DNA of 64,000 nucleotides. It comes from Cerina litoralis. Lineage in GTDB: Bacteria > Bacteroidota > Bacteroidia > Flavobacteriales > Flavobacteriaceae. The position numbers and the translations under genes are program-made. Positions within the stretch are counted from its first letter, which is position 1. Each line of letters begins with the position of its first letter. The notes under the pieces are model-generated. The model saw only the letters and a program-made list of their open reading frames with translations. It did no database searches and had not been told where the DNA came from. The stretch spans positions 62,001 to 126,000 of the forward strand of contig JAIRBC010000007.1 of NCBI GenBank assembly GCA_022008415.1, in the 5' to 3' direction. This document shows positions 7,755-17,230 of this stretch, piece after piece.

Positions 7755-8987
7755 ATGGAAAATATTGCGCTAATCGAATCCTTTTCGGAATTTAAGGACG
7801 ATAAGTTCATTGATAGGGTGACGCTAATGGCGATTTTGGAAGACGTTTTCAGAAGTGCCTTGAAAAGAAAATTTGGATCGGACGATAATTTCGATATCAT
7901 CATTAACCCGGATAAAGGGGATTTGGAGATTTGGCGAAACCGGGTCGTTGTCGTAGATGGCGAGGTAGAAGACCCCAACGAGCAGATATCGCTTTCCGAG
8001 GCTCGAAAGATAGAACCCGATTTTGAGGTGGGCGAAGATGTTTCCGAAGAGGTAAAATTGATCGACCTCGGAAGAAGAGCTATTTTGGCATTGCGGCAGA
8101 ACCTTATTTCCAAGATACACGAGCACGATAATACCACCATCTATAAGCATTTTAAAGACTTGGAAGGTGAAATATACACAGCAGAGGTACACCATATAAG
8201 GCACAAGGCAATAATTCTGCTCGATGATGAAGGCAACGAGATCATCATGCCCAAGGAAAGGCAGATTCCGTCCGACTTTTTCAGGAAAGGGGACAACGTG
8301 CGCGGCATCATAGAAAGTGTGGAGCTCAAGGGCAATAAACCCATGATTATCATGTCCAGAACCTCTCCCGTGTTTTTGGAACAATTGTTTTTTCAGGAAA
8401 TTCCAGAGGTTTTCGACGGTCTTATCACCATAAAAAAGGCGGTCAGGATTCCTGGTGAAAAGGCCAAGGTGGCTGTCGATTCCTATGATGACAGGATAGA
8501 TCCGGTAGGTGCATGTGTGGGGATGAAAGGTTCCAGGATTCACGGTATCGTCAGGGAATTGGGCAATGAGAACATCGATGTCATCAACTGGACTAGCAAT
8601 CCCCAGTTGTTGGTGACCAGGGCGTTGAGCCCGGCAAGGGTGTCTTCCGTAAAGCTGAACGATGAAAAAATGACCGCTCAGGTTTACCTTAGGCCAGAGG
8701 AGGTATCCAAGGCCATCGGCCGCGGAGGTCACAATATACGCCTTGCGGGCCAGCTGACAGGTTATGAGATAGACGTGTTTAGGGAAGGTGTAGAGGAAGA
8801 CGTAGAACTTACCGAATTTTCCGATGAAATCGAAGCTTGGATTATCGACGAATTTAAGAAAATAGGCTTAGATACGGCGCGTAGCATCATGGAACAGGAC
8901 GTGGACGATTTGGTGAAAAGAACCGATTTGGAAGAAGAGACAATTTTGGAAGTTGTCCGCATTCTAAAAGAAGAATTAGAAGATTAA
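7755..8987 (+). CDS. nusA: Transcription termination/antitermination factor NusA
   Basis: A 410-residue NusA that binds RNA polymerase and nascent RNA and modulates pausing, termination and antitermination. An N-terminal RNAP-binding domain covers residues 1 to about 125. An S1 domain follows at about 130-200, then two KH domains with GMKGSRI and the GxxG-type [14 protein letters not shown] short acidic C-terminal tail ([20 protein letters not shown]) resembles a single helix-hairpin module, so the double acidic repeats of Escherichia coli NusA are absent, as expected for this phylum. It is co-transcribed with rimP and infB (38-43 bp gaps). As NusA acts on terminators and hairpins, the leader hairpin of this operon is a plausible autoregulatory target (inference). 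Confidence 0.97.
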   Translation: MENIALIESFSEFKDDKFIDRVTLMAILEDVFRSALKRKFGSDDNFDIIINPDKGDLEIWRNRVVVVDGEVEDPNEQISLSEARKIEPDFEVGEDVSEEVKLIDLGRRAILALRQNLISKIHEHDNTTIYKHFKDLEGEIYTAEVHHIRHKAIILLDDEGNEIIMPKERQIPSDFFRKGDNVRGIIESVELKGNKPMIIMSRTSPVFLEQLFFQEIPEVFDGLITIKKAVRIPGEKAKVAVDSYDDRIDPVGACVGMKGSRIHGIVRELGNENIDVINWTSNPQLLVTRALSPARVSSVKLNDEKMTAQVYLRPEEVSKAIGRGGHNIRLAGQLTGYEIDVFREGVEEDVELTEFSDEIEAWIIDEFKKIGLDTARSIMEQDVDDLVKRTDLEEETILEVVRILKEELED

Positions 8988-9030
8988 GCTATATATTAGC
9001 ACGAAATTAGAAGAATACGAATACTTGTTT

Positions 9031-11757
9031 ATGGCAGAGAATGCAACGATAAGGCTTAATAAAGTCCTCAGGGAATTGAATATTTCGTTGGACCGGGCGG
9101 TGGATTACCTCGCATCCCAAGGATTCGACGTGGATGCAAGGCCTACCACGAAAATATCCGATGAAATACACCAAGTTCTTTTGGATGAGTTCCAGACGGA
9201 TATGAGCAAGAAGGTTGCATCCAAGGAAGTGGGCGAGGAAAAGCGGAAGGAAAAAGAAGCCCTTAGACTACAACTGGAACAAGAGCAAGAACAAAAAAGA
9301 TTGGCCCGTGAAAGGACCGGCAACGTCGTTAAGGCCAAAGCGGAGATTTCAGGCCCGAAAACGGTGGGCAAAATAGATTTGGAGCCTAAAAAAGGGACTC
9401 CAAAACAACAGCCCGAATCGCAGGAAAAAAAGACCGAAGCCCCTAAAAAACAAGAGGAAGCTATCCCTGCAAAGCAACAAGAAGAGGTCGTTGCGGAAGC
9501 CCCCGTTGAAAAAGTGAAAGCCCCGACCAAGCCAGAGGAGAAGACTCCAGCGCAAATAGAAGAGACCGAAAAGGAAGCTGAGCCCGAAACCTTGACCACG
9601 CAATACCAGAAACTCTCCGGCCCCAAAATTACGGGGGACAAAATAGACCTATCGAAGTTTGCGAAACCCAAGAAGAAGAAAGAAGCCCCAAAAGAGGGCA
9701 GCGGGTCCGATAGAAAGAAAAGAAGAAAACGGATCATTAGCCATCCGTCAGGCACGGATTCGGGCAAGGCCGGTTCGGCTGGTAGAGGAAAAGGTGGCGT
9801 AGTTAGAAAGGGCCCAGGGCAACGTTTTTCCACGGTCTCCAAAGCCGAGCCTACCGAGGAAGAAGTGCAGAAACAGGTTAGGGAAACCCTGGAAAAATTG
9901 CAGGGCAAATCCAAAAAAGGGAAAGGGGCAAAATATAGAAGGGACAAAAGAGATCAGCACCGACAACAGACCGAGAAGGATCTGGAGCAACAGGAGCTGG
10001 AAAGCAAGATCCTGAAGGTTACCGAGTTTGTCACTGCCAGCGAAGTCGCTACGATGATGGATGTGCCCACCACCAAGATTATTTCGGCCTGTATGTCTTT
10101 GGGCATAATGGTTACAATGAACCAACGATTGGATGCCGAGACGCTCTCCATAGTCGCCGACGAGTTTGGGTACGAAGTTGAGTTTGTTTCCGCGGATATA
10201 GAAGAAACCATAGAGACCGCTGAGGATGCACCAGAGGATTTGGAACCGAGAGCGCCTATTGTTACCGTTATGGGGCATGTGGATCACGGTAAGACCTCCT
10301 TGTTGGACTATATTAGAAAGGAAAATGTAATCGCCGGCGAAAGCGGGGGCATTACACAGCACATTGGCGCATATGGGGTTACGTTGGACAATGGCCAAAA
10401 AATGGCATTTTTGGATACCCCTGGACACGAGGCGTTTACCGCCATGCGGGCACGTGGGGCACAAGTTACCGATATTGCCATTATTGTGGTAGCCGCAGAC
10501 GATGCTATTATGCCCCAGACCAAAGAGGCTATAAGCCACGCCCAGGCGGCTGGCGTGCCTATTGTTTTTGCGATCAATAAAATAGATAAACCTACTGCTA
10601 ACCCGGATAAAATAAAGGAAGGTCTGGCTAATATGAACTTATTGGTCGAAGATTGGGGGGGTAAGATCCAATCCCAGGATATTTCTGCCAAAACAGGGGC
10701 AGGGGTAAAGGAACTATTGGAGAAGGTGCTCTTGGAGGCCGAACTTTTGGAATTGAAGGCGAATCCGGATAAATTGGCCAACGGTACGGTGGTCGAGGCA
10801 TTTTTAGATAAAGGTAGGGGATATGTATCTACGGTTTTGGTACAGGCAGGTACCCTAACGATTGGAGATTACGTACTCGCAGGAACCTGTAGCGGTAAAA
10901 TTAAGGCCATGCAGGACGAGCGCGGCAAGAATATTAAGGAAGCAGGTCCGTCTACGCCAATATCCATTCTGGGATTGGACGGGGCGCCTCAGGCAGGGGA
11001 CAAGTTTAATGTATTGCAAGACGAAAGGGAGGCCAAGCAATTGGCTGCCAAAAGGTCGCAGCTAATGCGTGAACAATCGGTGAGGACCCAACGCCATATC
11101 ACACTGGACGAAATCGGTAGGCGAATTGCGCTGGGCGACTTTAAGGAACTGAACATTATTCTAAAAGGGGACGTGGACGGTTCGGTCGAAGCGTTGACCG
11201 ATTCTTTCCAGAAATTGTCAACAGATGAAATCCAGGTAAATATTATACACAAGGCGGTTGGGCCCATTACGGAGTCCGATGTGCTGCTGGCTTCTGCCTC
11301 GGACGCGGTTATTATCGGGTTTAACGTGAGGCCTATGGGCAACGCCCGAACCATTGCGGAGAAGGAGGAAATCGACATTAGGATGTATTCCATTATTTAC
11401 GATGCCATCAATGATCTTAAGGATGCTATGGAAGGGATGCTTTCTCCAGAGATGAAGGAGGAAATTACCGGTACCGCCGAGATACGGGAAACGTTCAAAA
11501 TTTCGAAAGTAGGTACTATTGCGGGTTGTATGGTGACCAGTGGTAAGATATACCGAAACTCCCAGATTCGATTGATAAGGGACGGAGTGGTTGTGTTTAC
11601 CGGGGAACTTGCTTCGTTAAAGCGATTTAAGGACGACGTTAAGGAAGTGGCCAAGGGTTATGATTGTGGCCTGCAGATCAAGAATTACAACGATATCCAA
11701 GTAGACGATATTGTTGAGGCCTTCCAGGAAGTTGCCGTGAAAAAGAAACTGAAATAG
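9031..11757 (+). CDS. infB: Translation initiation factor IF-2
   Basis: 908 residues from the ATG at 9031. A TTG two codons earlier is also in frame, but [16 protein letters not shown] is the family N-terminus. IF-2 is the GTPase that recruits initiator tRNA and promotes subunit joining. The N-terminal IF2 module is followed by a long, charged, Lys/Glu/Pro-rich linker (about residues 60-310). The G domain begins near residue 414 with [11 protein letters not shown] (G1), then DTPGHEAFT (G3), NKID (G4) and SAKTGAG (G5). Domains II, III and the tRNA-binding C-domain follow, ending [11 protein letters not shown]. It is the last gene of its operon, with a terminator 27 bp downstream. The linker is low-complexity, as usual for Flavobacteriia. 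Confidence 0.97.
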   Translation: MAENATIRLNKVLRELNISLDRAVDYLASQGFDVDARPTTKISDEIHQVLLDEFQTDMSKKVASKEVGEEKRKEKEALRLQLEQEQEQKRLARERTGNVVKAKAEISGPKTVGKIDLEPKKGTPKQQPESQEKKTEAPKKQEEAIPAKQQEEVVAEAPVEKVKAPTKPEEKTPAQIEETEKEAEPETLTTQYQKLSGPKITGDKIDLSKFAKPKKKKEAPKEGSGSDRKKRRKRIISHPSGTDSGKAGSAGRGKGGVVRKGPGQRFSTVSKAEPTEEEVQKQVRETLEKLQGKSKKGKGAKYRRDKRDQHRQQTEKDLEQQELESKILKVTEFVTASEVATMMDVPTTKIISACMSLGIMVTMNQRLDAETLSIVADEFGYEVEFVSADIEETIETAEDAPEDLEPRAPIVTVMGHVDHGKTSLLDYIRKENVIAGESGGITQHIGAYGVTLDNGQKMAFLDTPGHEAFTAMRARGAQVTDIAIIVVAADDAIMPQTKEAISHAQAAGVPIVFAINKIDKPTANPDKIKEGLANMNLLVEDWGGKIQSQDISAKTGAGVKELLEKVLLEAELLELKANPDKLANGTVVEAFLDKGRGYVSTVLVQAGTLTIGDYVLAGTCSGKIKAMQDERGKNIKEAGPSTPISILGLDGAPQAGDKFNVLQDEREAKQLAAKRSQLMREQSVRTQRHITLDEIGRRIALGDFKELNIILKGDVDGSVEALTDSFQKLSTDEIQVNIIHKAVGPITESDVLLASASDAVIIGFNVRPMGNARTIAEKEEIDIRMYSIIYDAINDLKDAMEGMLSPEMKEEITGTAEIRETFKISKVGTIAGCMVTSGKIYRNSQIRLIRDGVVVFTGELASLKRFKDDVKEVAKGYDCGLQIKNYNDIQVDDIVEAFQEVAVKKKLK

Positions 11758-11783
11758 GAAAGGATTATCTAAGACAAGCTAAG

Positions 11784-11809
11784 AAAAACGACCTATTTGG
11801 TCGTTTTTT
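11784..11809. terminator. Bidirectional intrinsic terminator between infB and the SPOR gene
   Basis: AAAAACGACC-TATTT-GGTCGTTTTTT: a 10-bp stem with flanking A and T runs works on both strands. It ends the infB operon on the plus strand and includes the last codons and stop of the convergent SPOR gene on the minus strand. Confidence 0.85.
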
Positions 11810-12167
11810 CTGGTTTTAGCAACATGGCCGACGGATATTTTAGCCGCACCTCTTGTAATTCGCGCTGGGCATCCAACTTATTTTTGAACTTTCCGATACG
11901 CACCCGATAACTGGGCGATTCAAATTTAATTTCCGAAAACCAACCTGGAAAGTCACTTTCAGCTTGGGCTTTTATTTCTTGGGCTTTGTCCAGCGACCCA
12001 AAATATATTTGTATCCGGTAATAGCCCGAACTGTCATCTGCAGCTTTGTACAAATTTACCAAATCCGCGATTTTCTTGTCCTGTTCAATGTGTAAACTGC
12101 CCTCTTGCGCCGATCCTGTTGGAATGACAAAAAGACAAAGCATTATGGTGAAAAATAGATTCTTCAT
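11793..12167 (-). CDS. Secreted SPOR-domain protein
   Basis: 124 residues with a Sec signal peptide (MKNLFFTIMLCLFVIPTGSAQ, cleavage near residue 20) and a C-terminal SPOR domain at about 48-118 (YYRIQIYFGSLDKAQEIKA, then YRVRIGKFKNKLDAQREL). SPOR domains bind denuded peptidoglycan glycan strands, mostly at division sites, so a periplasmic cell-wall-linked role is expected. It is a stand-alone small SPOR protein with no catalytic or membrane domain. It is monocistronic and convergent with infB, and its stop codon lies inside the shared terminator stem. The domain is clear; the exact role is unknown. Confidence 0.88.
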   Translation of the reverse strand: MKNLFFTIMLCLFVIPTGSAQEGSLHIEQDKKIADLVNLYKAADDSSGYYRIQIYFGSLDKAQEIKAQAESDFPGWFSEIKFESPSYRVRIGKFKNKLDAQRELQEVRLKYPSAMLLKPEKTTK

Positions 12168-12554
12168 TTTGAATGTTTTATTTAATTTTTAAAAGCGATT
12201 GGTCCAACTTAGCCTTGGAGCGAAACGGATAACCGCCAATTTTGTACGCCATTTTAAAAACTCGATACGAGTGCCTCAACCGCAATGTCCACTGACCGAT
12301 TTACAGATGATATTTTAACGATCGCCAATAATTTTTCAGTAAAATTGGCTCCCACAAAAGTATATGTTTATGGAATATATCGCGGAATTATTAATTATTT
12401 AGAACAATTATAAATTATAAATTATCATTCCCTTAACATTTCCAAAATAAAGTCTATGTCGTATTTTTGTCGCCAATTTGAACTGCGATATACACTTGTT
12501 TTTTTCTAAATAACGTAATTATCGTGCCAAGATTTCGATAGAAATAGTTTTAAT
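12168..12554 (+). other. AT-rich intergenic region carrying the act-cox operon promoter
   Basis: A divergent promoter region between the SPOR gene (minus) and actA (plus). TATTTTTG at 12462-12469 fits the TAnnTTTG -7 box; no clear TTG was found at the matching upstream spacing. An AT-rich stretch with ATAAATTA repeats (about 12385-12425) precedes it and could act as an UP-type element. No small gene was recognised. Confidence 0.45.
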
Positions 12555-13892
12555 ATGAAAAAGGTTCCATACCGCCATCCAATTTCTAAATTTTTAGGTG
12601 CTTGTCTAGTAGTATTCCTACTGTTTTCCACCGCTCTTTTTTCACAGGACGAAGCCGCCACACAAGGAGATCCGGCTAAAGGGAAACAACTGTTCAACCA
12701 AAATTGTGCCGCATGTCACTCACTAGACCGAAAAATGACCGGCCCTATGCTAGCGAACATCGAGTCTAAGGTAATCGATGCGGGAAAAGATCGGCAATGG
12801 ATCTACGATTGGGTAAGAAATAGTGCCGGACTTATCAAGTCCGGGGACGACTACGCCAATAAAATATTCAATGAGTTTAACAAGGTGCCCATGACACCTT
12901 TTCCTACCTTGTCCGATGAGGATATAGACAATATCTTGGCCTATACTGCCGCTCCGGCTGCCACGCCCAAACCCGCTGCTGCTGCTGGAGGAGCTGCCCA
13001 ATCGGCTGCACCGGCATCATCCGGGATTAACAATACCGTAGTCCTTGGGGCCTTGGTGCTTATTTTTGGCCTCTTGGTAATAATGTTGGTGCTGGTAAAT
13101 AAAACATTAAGGCGTATTGCCGAGGCCAATGGCGTTGTTTTGGAAAAGGAAAGGGCAGAAAAGCGATTGCCTATCTGGAAAGCGTTTGTGCAAAACCAAT
13201 TTTTGGTATTTGTGACCGTCGTTTTTCTTTTGTTGGCCGGTGCATATTACGCATTTGGTTGGATGATGCAAATTGGTATCGATCAAGGATATCAGCCTAT
13301 ACAGCCTATTCATTATTCCCATAAAATTCATGCGGGCGACAATAAGATCGATTGTAAATTTTGCCATTCTTCGGCACGGGTTTCCAAGACTTCCGGCGTT
13401 CCTTCCCTAAACGTATGCATGAACTGCCATAAATTCATTTCAGAATACAAAGGCAATCCAGAAGGGCCGAGCCCGGAAGATTTGGCCAACGGATATACCA
13501 ATGAGTTCTATACCGGGGAGATCCAAAAATTATACGATGCGGTAGGCTGGGACCAAGAGAACGGCAGTTATACCGGAAAAACCAAACCCGTAGAATGGGT
13601 TAGGATACACAACCTGCCAGATTTTGTTTATTTCAACCATTCCCAGCACGTTTCGGTAGCTGGTGTAGAATGTCAAACCTGCCATGGGCCGGTCGAGGAA
13701 ATGGAAGTTATGTATCAATATGCGCCCTTGACCATGGGATGGTGTATCAATTGCCACAAGGATACCGGAGTTAAAATGGAAGGGAATGAATACTACGAAA
13801 AGATTCATGCAGAACTTTCTAAAAAATATGGAGTCGAAAAACTCACCATTGCGCAAATGGGCGGTCTGGAATGTGGTAAGTGTCATTATTGA
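12555..13892 (+). CDS. actA: Alternative complex III subunit ActA, multiheme cytochrome c with fused N-terminal monoheme domain
   Basis: 445 residues with six CxxCH heme sites: 51-55, 267-271, 288-292, 373-377, 397-401 and 440-444. Residues 1-30 are a signal sequence. Residues 38-135 form a class-I cytochrome c domain with a candidate axial Met at 113 (VPMTPFP). An Ala/Pro-rich linker leads to two membrane helices (about 161-183 and 216-236), and the pentaheme ActA domain follows. ActA passes electrons from the Fe-S subunit of the quinol:cytochrome c oxidoreductase towards the oxidase. It is the first gene of actABCDEF-coxBA. The fused monoheme domain is additional to the compact pentaheme ActA described in other phyla. 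The family is certain; the electron route through the extra heme is inferred. Confidence 0.93.
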   Translation: MKKVPYRHPISKFLGACLVVFLLFSTALFSQDEAATQGDPAKGKQLFNQNCAACHSLDRKMTGPMLANIESKVIDAGKDRQWIYDWVRNSAGLIKSGDDYANKIFNEFNKVPMTPFPTLSDEDIDNILAYTAAPAATPKPAAAAGGAAQSAAPASSGINNTVVLGALVLIFGLLVIMLVLVNKTLRRIAEANGVVLEKERAEKRLPIWKAFVQNQFLVFVTVVFLLLAGAYYAFGWMMQIGIDQGYQPIQPIHYSHKIHAGDNKIDCKFCHSSARVSKTSGVPSLNVCMNCHKFISEYKGNPEGPSPEDLANGYTNEFYTGEIQKLYDAVGWDQENGSYTGKTKPVEWVRIHNLPDFVYFNHSQHVSVAGVECQTCHGPVEEMEVMYQYAPLTMGWCINCHKDTGVKMEGNEYYEKIHAELSKKYGVEKLTIAQMGGLECGKCHY

Positions 13893-14017
13893 TCTAACCG
13901 TTTAGCGAAGTGGGTGTTTTAATGCTCTTTTTAGGGAAAAACATAATTGCAATTAAAATATTGTTGATTTTAGAATTACGAAATAATTAGGCTGCTCAGT
14001 TCCCGTAAAGGAGCGTT

Positions 14018-14059
14018 CGCAAATCGTAAATCGCAAATCGCAAATCGTAAATCATAAAT
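14018..14059 (+). repeat. Heptanucleotide tandem repeat directly upstream of actB
   Basis: Six contiguous 7-nt units of consensus CGYAAAT (CGCAAAT, CGTAAAT, CGCAAAT, CGCAAAT, CGTAAAT, CATAAAT), ending 6 nt before the actB ATG. They occupy the ribosome-binding region inside the actA-actB gap. Copy-number change could alter spacing or unwinding at the actB start (inference). Confidence 0.75.
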
Positions 14060-14065
14060 ATCGAT

Positions 14066-17000
14066 ATGGCATCAAGCAAAAAATATTGGAAAAGTGGAGC
14101 GGAGTTAGATCCCAACGATTCCATTGTTGAGAGGCTAAAGCAAAATGAGTTTGTCGAGGAGATTCCAATAGATGGGTTTTTGGGAGACAAGGATACTTTG
14201 GATTCCACTTCCACGAACCGGAGGGATTTCTTGAAGTTTATTGGGTATAGTACGGCTGCAGCGTCATTGGCGGCTTGTGAGGGTCCTGTTGTAAAAACGA
14301 TACCTTACGTGGTGCAGCCCGAGCGCATTATACCCGGAATTGCGAATTATTATGCCACGACTATTGCCGATGGATTTGATTTTGCCAGTATTTTGGTGAA
14401 GACCCGGGAAGGTCGGCCAATCAAAATTGAGAACAATACATATGCCAAGGTTAACGGTGCCGGAAAAGCAAGGGTGCAGGCCTCGGTTCTATCCTTGTAT
14501 GATAGTACTAGGCTTCAGGGGCCATCCGCTAACGGGGATGCCGTGGAATGGAGCCAGTTCGATACCGAAGTGAGAGCGAAACTGATGGCTGCCAAAGATA
14601 GTGGTAGGCAAATCGCGTTGTTGACCCAAACGTATGCGAGTCCGTCTACCGAACGATTGATTGCCGATTTTAAAGCGGCCTACGGAAACGTAAATCATGT
14701 AATCTATGATGCCGTAGCCGAGGATGCTGCTTTAAACGCCTTTGAGGCAAAATATGGGGAACGGGCATTGGCCGATTACGATTTTGAAAACGCGGCACTC
14801 ATCGTTTCTTTCGGTGCCGATATTTTGGGCGATTGGCAAGGGGGCGGGTACGATATTGGGTACGCCAAGGGCCGTATACCGAAAAATGGAAAGATGTCCC
14901 GACATATCCAATTTGAGTCCAATTTAACCAATAGTGGCGCCAAAGCGGACAAACGGGTGCCACTTTCTCCCTCACAACTAAAGCTTGCATTGGCAAAATT
15001 GTACGGTAAATTGAACAATGTGCCCGTAGCCGGAGAATTGCCCTCCGGAGCCGAGGAAGTGCTGGACAGTGTTGCCGGGCAAATTAGAAAGACAGGGAGC
15101 CGGGCCGTCGTAGTAACCGGTCTTCAGGATGAGAACGCCCAAACCTTGGTGCTTGCACTGAATGAGATGTTGGGGAGTAAGGTCTTTGACCCCCAGGCGC
15201 CAAAATATATAAGGCAAGGAAATGCCAAAGCAGTGACCCAATTGGTGGCGGATATGAAAGCTGGCAAGGTGGGGGCACTGTTGATGGATGGGGTTAACCC
15301 GATGTACACGTTGCCCGATCCTACCGATTTTTCGGAAGGTATTAACAAGGTGGGGCTTTCCTTGATTTTCGCTTTGAATTACAATGAAACGGTTGCGGTT
15401 TCCCAATACGTGGCTTCAGCTTCCCACTTTTTGGAATCTTGGGGCGATGCGCAGTTCAAAAAAGGATTCTACAGTCTAATGCAGCCCACCATAAAGGAAT
15501 TGTTCGATACCCGCCAGTTCCAGTCCTCCCTATTGCGTTGGGCAGGAATTGATAAAACTTACTATGAGTACGTTAAGGAAACCTGGAATACGTCTATTTT
15601 GGCAGGAAGCGATTGGGACAAGGCGCTTCAAGATGGGGTCTTTGTTCCGGCGGAAATGCCTATACCCGAAGATGCCGCTCCAAAAGAAAAACCGGGTGCA
15701 CCTGCTGCAGAAATAGCGGAGGCGGAAACGGTCTCTACGACCATTCCGATCGCCACAGCGGTAAATAGTCTGGCTGGTGCCGACCCCGAGGGCATGGAAC
15801 TAACGCTCTATACCAAACAGGGGTTGGGCGATGGCCAACAGGCCAGCAATCCTTGGTTGCAGGAATTCCCCGATCCCATTACCAGGGTCTCTTGGGGCAA
15901 CTATGTAACCGTTTCCAAAGTGGATGCCGACAGATTGAACCTTAAAAATGAGCACGTTTCCAATGGGGCGCTCAATGGATCTTATGTAAAGCTTACCGTA
16001 AACGGAACTACCTTGGAGGGAGTGCCCGTAATCATTCAGCCAGGACAAGCCAAAGGCTCAGTTGGTATGGCCTTGGGATACGGAAGGTTGGAAGGCATGA
16101 AATCGGAAATGCGCACAGGGGTCAACGCGTATCCCCTATTCCAGGATTTCTCCAATATCCAATCTGTAGAGATAGAGAAAATGAGCGGCATGCACGAGTT
16201 TGCTTGTGTGCAGCTGCAAAATACCATGGTGGGTCGTGGGGACGATATTATCAAGGAAACTTCCCTCGAAATATTTAATACCAAGGACAAGGATCACTGG
16301 AACGCCGTTCCAAAAGTGGACTATAACCACGGCGAGATTGAAGTAAGGGATAAAAATGCCGATATTTGGAACTCTTTTGATACCGAAATAGGCCATCACT
16401 TTAACCTTTCCATCGATCTAAATGCCTGTACGGGTTGTGGAGCCTGTGTTATCGCCTGTCATGCCGAGAATAACGTGCCCGTGGTGGGCAAGGAAGAGGT
16501 AAGGCGGTTTAGGGATATGCACTGGTTGCGCGTAGATCGCTATTATTCCTCTGCGGATACCTTTAAGCAAGAGATTGAGGATTTACAAAACCTACCGGCG
16601 ATGGAACCCTATACCCGGATAGAAACCGCTTCCTATGAAAATCCGGAAGTCGCCTTTCAACCGGTAATGTGCCAACATTGTAACCATGCGCCCTGTGAAA
16701 CCGTATGTCCTGTGGCGGCAACGTCGCATGGTAGACAGGGGCAGAACCAGATGGTGTACAACCGGTGCGTTGGTACCCGGTACTGCCAGAATAACTGTCC
16801 GTATAAGGTAAGGCGGTTCAATTGGTTCCGGTATAACGGGAACGATGAGTTCGACTATAACATGAACAATGATCTGGGTCGAATGGTTCTTAACCCCGAC
16901 GTTGTCGTTCGTTCAAGAGGGGTCATGGAAAAATGTTCCATGTGCATCCAACTGACGCAAAAAACGATTTTGGACGCCAAAAGGGAGGGTCGGAAAATAG

Positions 17001-17194
17001 AAGATGGCGAATTCCATACAGCCTGTTCCAGTGCCTGTGATAAAGGTGCCATGGTTTTTGGGGATATCAATGACAGCAGTTCGGAGATCCTGAAAAAGAA
17101 GAATGACGATCGTATGTTCCATCTGTTGGAAAACGTAGGTACCAAACCCAATGTGATGTACCAGGTCATGGTGAGAAACACCACAGAAGCGTAA
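14066..17194 (+). CDS. actB: Alternative complex III subunit ActB, molybdopterin-oxidoreductase-like and Fe-S fusion
   Basis: 1042 residues. The N-terminus has a Tat-like NRRDFLKFIGYS at about 51-62 followed by a lipobox-like LAAC. Residues about 75-770 resemble a molybdopterin oxidoreductase chain; in ActB this part binds no Mo cofactor. The C-terminal ferredoxin-like part carries CTGCGACVIACH (from about 788), CQHCNHAPCETVCP (about 868), CVGTRYCQNNCP (about 900) and CSMCIQ with ACSSACDKGA (from about 956). These fit the three [4Fe-4S] and one [3Fe-4S] clusters known for ActB. It takes electrons from quinol and feeds ActA. It is second in the operon; a heptad repeat lies in its translation initiation region. 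Confidence 0.95.
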   Translation: MASSKKYWKSGAELDPNDSIVERLKQNEFVEEIPIDGFLGDKDTLDSTSTNRRDFLKFIGYSTAAASLAACEGPVVKTIPYVVQPERIIPGIANYYATTIADGFDFASILVKTREGRPIKIENNTYAKVNGAGKARVQASVLSLYDSTRLQGPSANGDAVEWSQFDTEVRAKLMAAKDSGRQIALLTQTYASPSTERLIADFKAAYGNVNHVIYDAVAEDAALNAFEAKYGERALADYDFENAALIVSFGADILGDWQGGGYDIGYAKGRIPKNGKMSRHIQFESNLTNSGAKADKRVPLSPSQLKLALAKLYGKLNNVPVAGELPSGAEEVLDSVAGQIRKTGSRAVVVTGLQDENAQTLVLALNEMLGSKVFDPQAPKYIRQGNAKAVTQLVADMKAGKVGALLMDGVNPMYTLPDPTDFSEGINKVGLSLIFALNYNETVAVSQYVASASHFLESWGDAQFKKGFYSLMQPTIKELFDTRQFQSSLLRWAGIDKTYYEYVKETWNTSILAGSDWDKALQDGVFVPAEMPIPEDAAPKEKPGAPAAEIAEAETVSTTIPIATAVNSLAGADPEGMELTLYTKQGLGDGQQASNPWLQEFPDPITRVSWGNYVTVSKVDADRLNLKNEHVSNGALNGSYVKLTVNGTTLEGVPVIIQPGQAKGSVGMALGYGRLEGMKSEMRTGVNAYPLFQDFSNIQSVEIEKMSGMHEFACVQLQNTMVGRGDDIIKETSLEIFNTKDKDHWNAVPKVDYNHGEIEVRDKNADIWNSFDTEIGHHFNLSIDLNACTGCGACVIACHAENNVPVVGKEEVRRFRDMHWLRVDRYYSSADTFKQEIEDLQNLPAMEPYTRIETASYENPEVAFQPVMCQHCNHAPCETVCPVAATSHGRQGQNQMVYNRCVGTRYCQNNCPYKVRRFNWFRYNGNDEFDYNMNNDLGRMVLNPDVVVRSRGVMEKCSMCIQLTQKTILDAKREGRKIEDGEFHTACSSACDKGAMVFGDINDSSSEILKKKNDDRMFHLLENVGTKPNVMYQVMVRNTTEA

Positions 17195-17230
17195 AAATTG
17201 TTACAAGTAATCAACTATTAAGAAATAAGT

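Noticed and set aside
7824-8732. 302-codon open frame on the minus strand inside nusA
   Set aside because: It lies opposite nusA, has no recognisable motif and follows from the codon bias of the real gene.
14066-17194. ActB as an active molybdoenzyme linked to moeA in the same window
   Set aside because: ActB of alternative complex III is known not to bind the Mo cofactor, and moeA is about 45 kb away in a different transcription unit.
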